NCBI GenBank assembly: GCA_037349105.1
Contig: JAYJMM010000097.1
Span: 2,170,001 to 2,234,000 of the forward strand
Reading direction: 5' to 3'
Length of the DNA: 64,000 nucleotides
From: Limnomonas spitsbergensis
Lineage: Eukaryota > Chlorophyta > Chlorophyceae > Chlamydomonadales
Shown: positions 20,295 through 31,878 of the stretch, one piece after another
Layout: the number at the start of each line of letters is the position of its first letter
How positions within the stretch are numbered: position 1 is the first letter of the stretch
Program-made: the position numbers and the translations under genes
The notes under the pieces: model-generated
Told to the model about the DNA's origin: nothing
The model's input: the letters and a program-made list of their open reading frames with translations, nothing else
Database searches by the model: none

Positions 20295-20306
20295 TGATCC
20301 CATATG

Positions 20307-22605
20307 CGGGTGTATGGGGGATTCTATGTATCCTGCATACAAATAGAGTTTTAGTCCCAACTCCCTAATCCCCCTGGTCCCCGAAGCACAGCCAGGTGCC
20401 TAGTGAGGCTTGTCATCAGAGCCTGTCAGCGTGTCAGGCCGCATGCGGACCGTATTCTACGTATTCCTTTAGCCACTCAGTGTTTGCGGCGCTTCATGTC
20501 TATCTTTGCTGCCTGAACATGCATGACCTAGCTAGGTATCAATATCTGCAGCCAGAGATGATACAGCATGCTGCTTTGCTGCCAAACCTGGTGAGGTACG
20601 ACAGAAACGTTCTGGTATCTAAATCATTGCGTTGCTGCCGGCATTCAAGGGGGTAGGGGGGGCAAACTACAAAATGTCTACACTATCATCCCAAAGTGTA
20701 GGACTTCATGGGAGCACTCCAAATCTGGTCTTCTATAAAAAAAAAGTAGATTACGGGGGCAAAGTTTGGGGGGGGACTCAAAGAAATAAAGTGAGACGAG
20801 AACAACAGCTTTGCATTATTCTTCGTGGCAAATGCAGTTAATTCTCATCATAAGATACCGATAGGATATTACAGCATGTTTGTAAATTATATCCCCCAAA
20901 GATCCCATTCAGGCAGGGGGCGGCTCCGCAACGAAGACACACCATTGTTTGTAATTTGTATGCTCGTTGTTGAGTCAAACAGTATACCAGTACGAGTAGT
21001 TGCCATGATCTAGGCAATGACCAAGGCAATGACTAACTGTTTACCCAAAGAAGTCATTGCCTTTGCACCATTTAATTTCAATTGGCTTGCGTGGAATAAC
21101 ACGCAGTTTATTAATCAATTATATCTGGGTCGCACGGCTTAAGTTAATTACAATCTGCAATGTATTTTCGCCTGTGAGTACCGGTACTGTACAATTCCCC
21201 CACAAATATCCACAATGACGGTACCGGTATTCTCACCGTCATGCTCTGTGCGTTTAGTGCGTTCGCATCTACCCCTGCAGCTGCTGCGCCTTCTCTCGCT
21301 AGCGCCAGTTTCCATTAAATAAGCTTTACAGAATAAAGTGTAACTACGGCTTAATAAAATCTACTCTTTGGCCCTACGGTAAGGGGCCTTTTACTGAAGG
21401 GGGCGGACTAGTTTCCCGACAACCGTAGTGGACCCTTGGGATAGGGTCTTTCACGGCGAAAGACCCTAACTAGATGAACTGGCGTCAAGGACTTAAGCTT
21501 TTTAATACGGAAGGAAAGTTCATTTTATTTCCTGTCGAACTTTCGGCGGGAAAGGCTCCATCCCGGCCGAAACCCCTTGTTTGGGGGGACTCGTCCAACC
21601 CCATAAGTGACAGGCCCCTTCCTACGGTTAAAAAACTCTAATGAATTGCCTGATGCGAAGGCAAAGAACGTCTCCGTTGAAGGTCTTAACATTCACTGAC
21701 AACGGACGCAGTAGCCCTAAGGAATCACCAACAGGCAGCAGAGGGCAACGTGTCAGGAAGGGGCTGAGAGGCTGGCCAAGGAGAAGTCATAAAAGCGACA
21801 GCGCACGATAATACCGTTATCCCCTTTTCCTAGTCCGGCTGCTCTGACATATCTGATATCTCGCACCTGCTGCTTCCGAGGCTGCTGCTGCTGTCGACAC
21901 CAGCGTTCATGCATAACCATCAATATCTGCTGAGGCAGCACCTGTGAGCCTGACGCATATCCTATCCCCGGGCGCAATGACACAAGCAAGCCCCTTGCTA
22001 TAAAAACAATTTAAATGTGTTAACCAGCTACAATTAGCGACACCATTAGAGGCGCACCGTTGGGCTGATTGGAGTTGACCCCTCCTCCCCTCCAGAACTC
22101 TGATTTCGACTGAGAAATTAGGCAGGGGGGGGGTGCAGCCAGGGTTTTTTAAACATTTGTTAGATGTTGGGGGTTATCACCTTTTCTTTCGCACCCCCCT
22201 CCCTGGCCGGCAGCTGGCAAGCTGTATTAACTCACCAGTAGCACTTATTGGCTCTTAACCAGATGTCCGCAGCGACAGCTTTTCAGGTTCAGCAGCGACA
22301 TTTGGCAAACAATTCCGGCGCAGGCCAGTAGTCCCGGCGCAAGCAGTGGAGACGAGGCCTCTTGGAGGCATTGATTCGTTTCATTGGGGTCATTGATTGG
22401 TCATTTAATGATATAAATTTTGAATGGTCAAGAAGGTGAAGGGGTAGTAGTTTGCTGGACCTCTCGCCTTGCTTGCTGACCACTGAGGGCCAAGATGTGG
22501 GTGTGGGTGTGAAGGGGAGAGGGGGGGCAGAATTAACCCGACCTGGGGTAAAAGCAACAGGTCCTCCATGGCTAGCCTGGCTGTCTTAAGAACTAATGGG
22601 CCTAC
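20307..22605. other. Gene-poor spacer including an organelle-like tract
   Basis: No recognised exon. A minus-strand frame at 21753-21989 with a Gln run is open but unsupported. The sub-tract at about 21310-21770 is described separately. Confidence 0.3.
21310..21770. other. Hairpin-rich tract resembling organelle DNA
   Basis: Dense short palindromes such as ggccctacggtaaggggcc, gacccttgggatagggtc, gtctttcacggcgaaagac and ggcgggaaaggctccatcccggcc are set in AT-rich sequence. This differs from the surrounding nuclear DNA and resembles repeat-loaded plastid or mitochondrial spacers. An organelle-to-nucleus insert is inferred, not shown. Confidence 0.3.
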
Positions 22606-24964
22606 ACGGAAGCCGAGATTGTGAAAGCTTTGGAAAAGACTGTGAATGGAAAGTCTGCGGGTGTTGATGATGTCCCTATGGAGTTTTTGAAACACGCGGT
22701 TATTGTGACTCCTAGGGGAGCTTTTTCTCAAGAGAAGCGGCAGTATGTTTTGGCAAATCAAATTGCGTTTTTGTTTAATAGAGTTTTGGCAGACGGTTAC
22801 CCTAAGGAGTGGGGCATCGGAGCACTTGTTCCGGTACCCAAGCCAAAGGGCAGTCCTGCAATCAAAGACGATTATAGGGGTATTGCCGTCGGAACTGCCC
22901 TATCCAAATTATATTCCCTTGTCTTATTGCAACGTCTTGATTCTTGGGCAGAAAGTCAGGGTTTCAGAGCCGATGGCCAGGCAGGTTTTCGGCATGGACG
23001 GGGAACACCTGATAATGCTTTCATTCTAAACCACATTATTGAAAAATACCATTCGGAGAAAAAAACGATTTTTGCTGCTTTCATTGATTTTAGGAAGGCA
23101 TATGACTGCATTGACAGAGATTTATTGTGGCGGAGTTTACAGAGCATGGGTGTGCACGGCCGGATTTTAGAAAGTTTGAAGGAGATGTATCAGGATGTAA
23201 AAAACCGTGTACGGGTTGGTGGTAAACTGGGAGATAGTTTCTCCTCCTTTATGGGTGTTAAACAAGGAGACCCGCTGTCCCCTTTATTGTTTGGCCTGTT
23301 TATCGACCGTTTCGAGAAGTTTGTCGCAAGTGAGTGCCCTGATATTGGCGCCCGTCTTTCACATGCTTTGGTCAGAGTTTTACTTTATGCTGATGATCTG
23401 GTGTTATTCGCTGAATCGCCGGATGATCTGCAAAAACTTCTTGATGCTCTCCATATTTTTTGTCGCCACAATGCCTTGACAGTCAATATAAAAAAATCTG
23501 AAGCAGTTGTTTTTAACCAGAAATATTGTAGTCATTTGGTATCTCTGTCTTATGACGGAAGCGTTCTTGATATTAAGCCCTTTTTCATCTACTTGGGTAT
23601 GTTATTTGATGAGGCAGAGGGTATGAAGGGAGCAGGTAGACGTTGTGTCAACAAAGGGAGGGCAGCTTTGTATGCCATGGTCCGGAGATGTCATGAGCTT
23701 GACATACACAATGTTCACATTAAATGTCATCTTTTTGACTCTTTAGTGAAGCCTATTCTGTTTTATGGGTGTGAAATTTGGGGACCAGGTCTCCTTGCGA
23801 AAGGAGTCGGCTTGACAGATACTGGTTTCTCTAGAGATTTGGAGGTAATTCACAAGGGTTTCCTTAGGCAGTGTCTAGGTCATCGCAAGTCTGTGGCCGA
23901 GTATGTTCTCATGAGCGAACTGCACCGTGAACCCCTTATCTTAAGTCTTTTTCAGCAGACCCTGAGTTTTTGGAATAGAATTAATCTGAGGCCTGACAAT
24001 GACCTTGTGAAAATGGCTATGCAGGAAAGTTGTGATTTGGCGAAGGCTGGCACTTCACTTTGTTGGGCTGGTTTTCTGTCTACGATATTGATGACTCTGG
24101 GTATTGATTTATTGACTGCATCAGTCAATACCTCTTTGGATATTGAGGTCATTGTGAATTCAGCTAGGGATCAGTGGCTTTCCAAAATTTCCAGGGACAT
24201 GCCACGTACGGCCTTGTCAGTACGTGCTACTCCTGACTCAGAACGCTCGGGGTTCAAATTGTTTACGTTCTCTAAGTGGTTCCAAATTAAGCGTGATGTG
24301 CAGGAGACTTTCTGGTACAATTTGAGTAAGCCTAATATTATTTTTGCTGTAGCCCGGTATCGGATGGGGTCGCATTGGCTGAATGTTGAGACGGGGCGCT
24401 TTGAGAAACCCTGTGTGCCTCGTAGCGAGAGGATTTGTAGATGTTGCAATCGTAAATGTCGGGAGGATGAGCTTCACATGATTTACTGCCCGTTCTATAC
24501 AGACCTTCGTTTTCAGTTTAACCTCACTTTCCATAATTTCCTAGAGGACGAGGATGAGGCCATGAAACGGTACGCAAATGGAGTGTGGGGCAAACTTAAT
24601 GCAGCGGATTCTGCATATGTGTTCTGGAAGAAATTTGGTTGTTTTATCTTTCAGTGTATGATGAAAAGAGAGAATCATCTCAAAACTCTGCCAAAATTCC
24701 TGTCTCCCCCCTAACTCTCTAGGCGGTGCTCAATCGAACTCTTTTGCACCCACGTCATGTTTTATGGCTGGGGCTTATCTTCTGCACTATGGGGTTCATT
24801 CCCACGCCACTGTCGTGGTTGTGTGCTAGTTGCTTGCCCAGGGGGGTCACTGGTTTTCGCTTTCTGTCCTAGTGTATCAAGTGCCTGTACCGGTTTACGG
24901 GCACATGTCCCATGCATCAATTGTGATGCTCTGTTGGACTGTAAAAACTTCACAAAACTTCACA
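22606..24964 (+). mobile_element. Non-LTR retrotransposon copy 2, 5'-truncated, with 3' UTR
   Basis: By eye it is near-identical to copy 1 from position 9896 onward, beginning abruptly at acggaagccgagatt. It ends with the same 3' UTR at acttcacaaaacttcaca. Truncation at the 5' end is the usual outcome of target-primed reverse transcription. No obvious target duplication was found. Confidence 0.88.
22621..24714 (+). CDS. Reverse transcriptase, 5'-truncated (copy 2, zinc knuckle intact)
   Basis: The frame is open over 697 codons. Reverse transcriptase blocks FAAFIDFRKAYD (about residue 155) and LLYADDLVLF (about 255) are intact. The C-terminal region retains RICRCCNRKCREDELHMIYC, a CCHC-like knuckle common near the end of LINE ORF2 proteins, which copy 1 has lost. 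The first in-frame ATG is at 22678, so the true N terminus and any endonuclease domain are missing. Many single-base differences from copy 1 are synonymous or conservative, consistent with a recently active family. Confidence 0.88.
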   Translation: MKALEKTVNGKSAGVDDVPMEFLKHAVIVTPRGAFSQEKRQYVLANQIAFLFNRVLADGYPKEWGIGALVPVPKPKGSPAIKDDYRGIAVGTALSKLYSLVLLQRLDSWAESQGFRADGQAGFRHGRGTPDNAFILNHIIEKYHSEKKTIFAAFIDFRKAYDCIDRDLLWRSLQSMGVHGRILESLKEMYQDVKNRVRVGGKLGDSFSSFMGVKQGDPLSPLLFGLFIDRFEKFVASECPDIGARLSHALVRVLLYADDLVLFAESPDDLQKLLDALHIFCRHNALTVNIKKSEAVVFNQKYCSHLVSLSYDGSVLDIKPFFIYLGMLFDEAEGMKGAGRRCVNKGRAALYAMVRRCHELDIHNVHIKCHLFDSLVKPILFYGCEIWGPGLLAKGVGLTDTGFSRDLEVIHKGFLRQCLGHRKSVAEYVLMSELHREPLILSLFQQTLSFWNRINLRPDNDLVKMAMQESCDLAKAGTSLCWAGFLSTILMTLGIDLLTASVNTSLDIEVIVNSARDQWLSKISRDMPRTALSVRATPDSERSGFKLFTFSKWFQIKRDVQETFWYNLSKPNIIFAVARYRMGSHWLNVETGRFEKPCVPRSERICRCCNRKCREDELHMIYCPFYTDLRFQFNLTFHNFLEDEDEAMKRYANGVWGKLNAADSAYVFWKKFGCFIFQCMMKRENHLKTLPKFLSPP

Positions 24965-27226
24965 CCCCTGGTGCCCAGCTTCGTGCTAGAGACATATCAT
25001 GTTATGTATAGACTCTGGACTAGTGAGCAGCCACCTGCCAATGGGGCTAGCATGGATGAGGAGGTGAGTGGCTGGTGATGTTGGGGTGCTAATTTTTTGC
25101 TAACCCCGTTTCCTGAGTTATTGGTGTGGTTCTTGCTACCCTGGCAGCTTCATGTCACTGGCCAGCTCATGGCTGTGGGGTGGAATTTTTCTTGGCTTAA
25201 GTCTATTGTATGTGATCGGGCATGTCAAATCTGGCCCTCGCAAGCCCCTGCAAGACGGATAAATCGGCGAGCTGGATCAATATTTCAAAGCTGTATGGCC
25301 ACTTGTCTATAGTTCATGCGAGGGTTTTTATAGGGCACCAAGCACACAGTACTAAGCTTGAACCCCCTCCCCCACCTTGACCCCTTTCAGTGTGTGTGTG
25401 TACTACTGAGGTTGGGCAGATTTGAAATCGACAAAATACTGCACATGGGCCGCATGGAGCAAAGGGCCCAGCAATTTTGGAAGCCCCGTAAGGAAACATA
25501 ACCCAGTGTCAACAGTTGTAACATACTAGCAATACCGCATATAAGGGATCTCTAAGTCGTAAGATCTAGAGATTTGAAGTGCTGGAAATTTCTGCTCGCC
25601 CCTAGTGTCGAAGCCAATGGAGGTGTGTTCACACTCATTCGAGGATGGGGGGTAATGATGTTATACCTTATTCTGGGACTTGTTCAAAAAGACTCAGCCG
25701 TGTGGGCGCCTAACTACTGTTGAGGATGGGGGGCCTGGGTTGCCTTTGTTTTCCCTCCTCAACTTTGAACAAATTGGAATTTTGGAATGCCTTCAATTGA
25801 TAGAACCCAACCGATGGTCGTCAAGCATAATAAAACAGGCATTCCGAGAAACAGAATACCAGTTGCGGCAGGATACCAAAAGTCCAAAAGCCCTGAAGTG
25901 GAAGGAAAGATACCGGAAGTAGAGAACGCTGATGCAACGTGCAATTGGCTGGGGAAGGAAAGGTTTGCGAGGTGCCCAGGCCCCAGTCTTTAGACACAAG
26001 AAAGGCAAATGGGACTGTTATGTGGCAGCCTGGCAGGTCGTTGATCTTGAACAGGACGGGGGATGCAAGCCGGCAGTCAAGCAAACTATTTTCAAGGAAA
26101 TGTTTTAGACGAAGAATGGAAACGGCAGACTAGATATTGCTAGCTGCAAGCCTTGCTGCAAGCTGTTCAAGAAATGGAAATACATGTTCAAACTAATGGG
26201 CATGCACCTCTGGGCATGCAAATACATTTCGCAAACCGCAATGCCCCCGGGGGCTTGCCCTCTTCCACCTGGCGGCATGGGGTACGACCCCCACCCCCAA
26301 GCGACAGTGTGGGGAGCCGAAAATGTTGGTCCATCCTGTTCTCCAACTCGGTTATGAAATCGCTTCCGGCTACAGGTCGTTCAAAGGGTATTATTAATTA
26401 TCAATAAAAAAAAGCATTTGCGTGTACGGAGAGTACGGCAGCAAAACACTGCCAGAGGCTATTTCCTCGCTTGCGTGAGCTAGCGACACATGTGAAAATG
26501 TAAATAACATTATTTGACATATTTAAGCACTAGTACATCATTAGGTCTCGTGCGGGTGTGAGTAGATGCACGTCTGGCACGATATGGCCTGAAAACGGGT
26601 CCAAATCGGCCTTTGTTTGGCTCATCGGAACAGCAAGTTCTCCAACACGGTTTCACACTACACTGTGGCTCATAACTCATCATGCCATATTCTAAAAGGA
26701 ACGCCAAAAAAAGGGGGCATTTTTGTTAAATTTCGTCTAGGACGTCCAGAACTTCCCCAAAACAGATGGGCCTGGACCAGGGCCCAGGTCTCAACTGAGA
26801 CGCCAGCCATGCACACATATGCACTACTGGTACTGTATGTCAATGACGTTTCACCTCTAGGCCTTGCTCAAAAGGATTGGCTGGACAGTAAAAGCAGATA
26901 AGGTCACAATACCCGGACCCGGCCTGGCCTGGACTGAGACGCCAGCCATGCAGAACAGCCTCTGGGCTCAGCTCAAAAGGATTGGCTGACAAAAAAATAA
27001 AAATATACGTAGCTGTCATTTACAGATCAGCAACAGCCAGGCACTCGCACACAAGTATAACCCGACATGCACAGCCCATAAACACCAGCACACACACCGC
27101 ATTCAGCAGCCAACGCAACTACAGCGTCATCCGGCCTGTTCAAAATGCAGGAGTCATCCCATGCACAGTGACGGGCTAATGCATTAAGTTTGCAATGCAA
27201 GGTTCAGAGACCATGTTCGAGCCACC
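24965..27226. other. Spacer with retroposon fragments, no recognised gene
   Basis: No exon could be supported. Degraded pieces of the CATTG-end retroposon family are present near 25688-25712 (minus) and 26838-26990 (minus). Open frames around 25680-26130 have no family features. Confidence 0.3.
26841..26883 (-). mobile_element. Short retroposon fragment (CATTG-end family)
   Basis: In reverse orientation it reads caatgacgtttcacctctaggccttgctcaaaagg, the complement of the conserved 3' core. A related piece follows near 26950-26985. No target duplication was seen. Confidence 0.55.
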
Positions 27227-27640
27227 TCACTCATGCTTGTAAACATGACGGAAATGGTCGCGGACGGCTGGGTGCGGGAAGCTGCGGTTGATGCGGTCCC
27301 GGTCTACCTCAACCTGGCTGATGTTCTGCTCGGCTGAATGGTGGTTGAGAGCAGACGCCGTGCATGTCTTGACTGCATGGGTGCCGCAGGAATACATATC
27401 TAGGTGGAAGGGGCGATCCACTTCTGCATGTATGCGGGTGACGGTGCAGAACTCCACCTTGCCCAACACGCACATCACATCCATGGCCTGAGGCTTGTGA
27501 CCCAGGTTGTGAGCAAGAAGCTGGCTGAAAAGCGTCTCACAGCCATTGGAGTCAGTGCTCTCCATGTTGAAGGCGTCACCACGGGGGGGCAGGTACAGTC
27601 TGCCGGCCAGCTGTTGCTGCTGTTGTTGCTGCTACTACTC
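27227..27640 (-). CDS. Unrecognised 3' exon (C-terminal about 137 residues)
   Basis: A minus-strand exon is likely. After an acceptor-like gagtagtag near 27641 the frame starts with a Gln run, then LAGRLYLPPRGDAFNMESTD and ETLFSQLLAHNLGHKPQAMD. It continues with VEFCTVTRIHAEVDRPFHLD and MYSCGTHAVKT, and stops after FRHVYKHE at 27227. The balanced composition, lack of low complexity after the Gln run and proper stop suggest real coding sequence. The family is not recognised and the upstream exons were not found. A short tandem duplication with tgcatgcatgaaggagctgcgtgc lies upstream at 27767-27828. Confidence 0.45.
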
Positions 27641-28383
27641 GGCGGGGCCCCTCCATCAGGTGTGGGCACAGGGTATGCAGAGGAATGGTGGACCAGGGTG
27701 CGGCTGCTGGATTCACCTGCCTGCCTAGCAGTGGCTTCCAAGTTAAATGAGTGACCCAGTGACCATGCGTGCTGCATGCATGAAGGAGCTGCGTGCATGC
27801 TGCATGCATGAAGGAGCTGCGTGCATGGCTGTTTGTGTCTCGTGCATACGTTCAGAGACCTTCATGCATGTAGCCTGCGGGTAATATAATACAAGAGTGA
27901 ACCAATGACTTGATGTGATGCATGCAGAAAGGACTGATAGTGGCAAGAGCAACCTGCCACCAGTGAAGACCGCTAGGTCCCCATAAAACGGATGCTCAAG
28001 GCTGTTCAGGGCGCCAAGCAAGCTTATGAAATGTATGGATACGAATGTGGTTATAATCTGACGCATCTGTGCCTGCTTTTGTGGGCGTTTGAGGATTTAG
28101 AGCCGAGGCGCGACAGGGACAACAGCTCTGATATGTCTCGACGCGTGGTTTACTGGCAGCTAGACTCAATTGAATTCAAGCTTATATACAATTAATCCAT
28201 TGTCCAAAAGAACAGGTCGTTTCATTATAATTTCGTGACGTAGGAGGATGGGACATCTCGAAATCCACATTTGAGTGAGATCCGACGTCGCTTGGGGGGT
28301 GGGGGTACGACCCGTATGGGCCAGATTTCAAAACGCCCTAGACAGTCTGCTTGCTTTCCTACGTGGAACATTGAAAATACAAG
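27641..28383. other. Spacer between divergent genes
   Basis: This lies between the minus-strand exon ending at 27227 and the plus-strand MYND gene. It contains a tandem duplication with gctgcatgcatgaaggagctgcgtgcatg (27767-27828). It must hold upstream exons and/or the promoter of one or both genes, but no specific element is recognised. Confidence 0.3.
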
Positions 28384-31300
28384 ATGCGTTATAAAGACAG
28401 TCCCCTTCTGTCTGCCAAGCTTCGAACCGCAGCAAAAGCACTCAAAGATTTCGACTTAAATCGGGGCGCATCGACCTCGGGCTCGATCTTTGAGACATTC
28501 GACCACTTACGAGATATATGTGTTGAGGTCACCAAAGCAATCAGCTGTGCGCCCGACTCTTCCTGCAGCGGCAGCGTGCGGTCTCTTTGGTGGCGACAGT
28601 GGTCGGAAGGCCAAACCAGCCAACTTTTTTTAGAGTGCTTCGATCGAGCTCTCTCCTGTGTCCCCTCCCTCACACTCTCCTCCCCTGAGGAATCCGTAGC
28701 AGTTGCAACAGCCTTGTTCGCGGCAAACTTGATGATTCGCTCAGCACCCGCCTTATCAGATCACGACACCATCGAACCTGGACCATGGCCACAGATGGAG
28801 TCTTGGCTCTTACAGCAGGGCATGGCAAAGAACTTCGCTTTCTTTGCTCTCTTCCTGCGCCGCATCGTGCTGGGCACTACTTCATGGAGTGACTGTACAT
28901 TATTCCTGGAAAGCCTTCGCCCATCTCTCGCTTTCAGCAGCAGCTCTATAAGCCGCTTGAGAGGTATCTCTCTTAGTGTGTGCATGGATGACATAGTGGA
29001 GCTGTACTGCATCACTCTCAACCGCATCATCCCCCACGTCCGGAAATGGCTGGAGGCTGACAGCAGCACGCGCCCCTGCATGACTGATGCCTCGCAGCCC
29101 CCAGGGAAATGGCTCTCATATCTTGAATGCCTTCTTCGCAGCTTCCTCGATCCATCACTCTCCACCGCAAATTGGAGGCCCCTGACGCCCCTCCTAGTGC
29201 AGTCCTTCCAGCTGGCCAAGGATGTTCATGCCGAGGCGCTACCAAGCGATCCAGCGTGCGCCAGACAGATTTTCAGTCTCGGTCTAAGCCTCCCACTCAT
29301 GATCTTGGGGCCATTGCTGCTCGAGGGTGGTGCATCTATCCAGGTGTGGCCATGCATATGTGCCTTGCAAGCCATGCAGATTGCTGTGCTTCCAGAGAGC
29401 ATCCTCCTCAGCCCACCGTCCACAACATTGGAGGCTACTGCCAGCACAGCAAGTGCGCCGCCTTCTCTATCTGCGCTGAGCAGCATTCTGTGGATAGAGG
29501 CAGAGCACGTGCTCCTCTCAATTTCTCCTGGTGCGTTGTCATGCCCCCAAAGCATGGTCAGAGATGTACCATATCTTTGGATCAAGCCCCTTGGCCATGC
29601 TCCTTTCATCTGGCATCCTTTTTGTTGTGCATGCCTGCGCATGCGATGGCCTTCTTATCTTGAGCTGTGGACAAATCATTCTGATGCGGCGGTCCCTCCA
29701 TTTCTGAAAATACCCGTGTTATTTCTTATATGCCATTCTCCGTGAATTCTTTTATGACGGTCCTCAGGTATTCCTATGTTGTCTCACTGTCCTCCCCTCC
29801 ATACCCTTCCTGTCCTTGTCACAGAGCTGCTGAAGCCTCCCCAGCTGTGGGATCTCATGTCCCTAATGGAGGAGACGCTGCGCCTAGCAGCCACTCACCC
29901 CTCAGCTCATGCGCCGCACATGATTAGCCTTTGGAATGCTGTGTACGAAGCCTGCCAGGCATTGCGTGATGTGGGTGCTGGCCTTTCAGGCTGCAGGGCT
30001 GGGCCGCATTCGTCATGCCTGCCAGAACAGCTGTGCTCAAGTCTACTGAAAATGGTCAGCATGGGCCTGACTCAAGCCAAATCGGTGGCGCTCCTTCCAT
30101 TCAAACTAGGTGACGAGTTCTCGCAGTACGGACATGTCCGTTTCTTGCATTGCTGTGGCATTTACTTGATGGTGCTTCAGCATTGGGTCCTGCCCCTGCC
30201 CATGCGTGCATGGCATGGAGTGGCTGCCCTGATTGTCCCGGCCTGCTGTAGCCTGCTTGCCAAAGTCCTGCCAGCCTGCATCCTGGAGCTTGGCATTGCT
30301 GCCGAACATGCCAACAGTACAACAGCCTCTGCCAGCAGTTCAGCTGCATCTGTGAGCAGCCCAGCACCTGTCTGCACTGCTGCAGTACCTGTCAGCCGTA
30401 TAACAGCAACTGCCAGTGGCACAGCAGCACCTGTCAGCAGTGCCGCCGATGTGGTGGATGTTGCTGAGTCGCTTGTGCCGTCGCTGCTTGCTGGCGTCAG
30501 GGAGCGTGGTGTGGCCGTCTACGTGGCATGCGCAGCCTTTGAAAACATCCGGAGCCTCCTTTCTGGCATTACGGCACCCCAGCTGTGCCTGTCTCTATTG
30601 CTGGCTGATCCTGTGTGGATCAGTATCGATGCTGCCAGCAAGGTACTGCACCAGCACTGGTTGGCCTGTCAGCAGTTCCTACGAGCTCCCCGGCCTCGTG
30701 GGGGGCAGAGCATGAGCAAGGCTGCAACTCGTTACGCACGTGACATGGCCTTGGAGATTACAGCTTGCATGGCCTTACTGGTGGATAGCCTGGCATGCAC
30801 AGCATTGGGCGTGCAGCCCTTCCGCAGCAGTCGCCAGCACCAGCATTCAGCATCGCCATCATTCGGCAGCACCAGCAGCTTGAGCCGGATCTGGGGTGAC
30901 GTCACATCAGAATGCTCTGCACTGCTGAGCTTCGGTCCGGCAGGGGATGTGTACAGCCCGACCAGGTTTAGGCACATGGCTGCTGAGATGCGGCGTCACC
31001 CGGGCGAGAAGGCCTCTGCAGGCCCTGCGCCCTCCATCGCCTCGGAGTCTGGGCTATCAGGGGTGGAGGGGAGCTCTTCGGCAAAGGTGCTGGCAGCCTT
31101 GTCCAAGGTCCTGGCCAGTGAGGTGTGGGAGGTGCTGCTGGAGGGCACGCCCAACACGTTCCATGTAGCCATGACTGTGAGCACCTGCTTCCATGAGCTG
31201 CTGATAGTGCTCAAGCAGCTGCTGCATTGCGCAAGCCTCGATGCGCTCTTTGCCGAGGCTGGGGCCCTGGTCCATGATCTGACTTGCCGCCTGCTTCCAA

Positions 31301-31878
31301 GTCTTGTCTCGGCGATTGAGGGAGAAAGTAAGAAAAGCATGCCCCTGAGGGGTGTGAGGGTCATGGGAGTGCAGCGTGGGTGGAGGTCGCAGCCGCGCCG
31401 TAACCAGTCGGCAGCTCCGCCCCATGGGCCAGTGATTGGGAGTGTGGCCGAAGAATGCACCCGCATTATCCAGAATGCTGGCCTTGCCCTGCTGGGGCTG
31501 TTGAGAAGAATCCTGCTTCTAGGGCAGGAAGCTATGCCATTGGAAGGGGGAGGCAGCGCATCTGCAGCTCTCACGCTGTCAGTGATGCCGAGTGTTGGAG
31601 GCAGTGGTGCGGCCGAGGGCAGCAGCTGGGAGATGGTCTGTGCGCAGCTGCTGCTGGACCTGCCTGAGGAATTGTGGGGCACCCGACCCTGCTGCAGCCC
31701 CGCCTGCCTCCAGATGGGCGGTTCGTGTGAGATGACTGTCAAGACGCTGGCGTGCGGGGGCGGGTGCGGGGCGAGGTACTGCTGCCAGGCCTGCCAGGTG
31801 CAGGCGTGGAATGGCGGGCACATGAAAAACTGCGCTGCCATGAAAGAGATGAGGGACAGGTGGCAGGCTGGCCGATGA
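28384..31878 (+). CDS. Large protein with C-terminal MYND zinc finger, two exons, about 1066 residues
   Basis: Exons 28384-29530 and 29825-31878. The intron uses CCTG|GTGCGT and cttgtcacag|AG, and joining them restores frame as SISPELLKPPQLW. The N-terminal 1000 residues are mostly Leu/Ala-rich and helical in character, with a Ser/Ala/Thr-rich low-complexity patch around 30310-30450, and no enzyme motif. The C terminus (about residues 1005-1050) has CCSPAC, then LACGGGCGARYCCQACQVQAW and HMKNC. This spacing of Cys and final His/Cys is that of a MYND finger, which binds two zinc ions and mediates protein-protein contacts. Many chlorophyte genomes have expanded families of such long MYND-tailed proteins of unknown role. 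The start is the first ATG of the open frame; a further 5' exon is possible. Confidence 0.8.

Noticed and set aside
19586..20368. 260-codon plus-strand ORF
   Set aside because: It runs through the phosphatase 5' flank and straight into the 212-bp inverted-repeat element, with no protein motif.
24364..24570. The 207-base block absent from retrotransposon copy 1 as a spliced intron of copy 2
   Set aside because: It does not begin with GT or end with AG at the breakpoints, and it encodes a zinc knuckle in frame. A deletion in copy 1 fits better.
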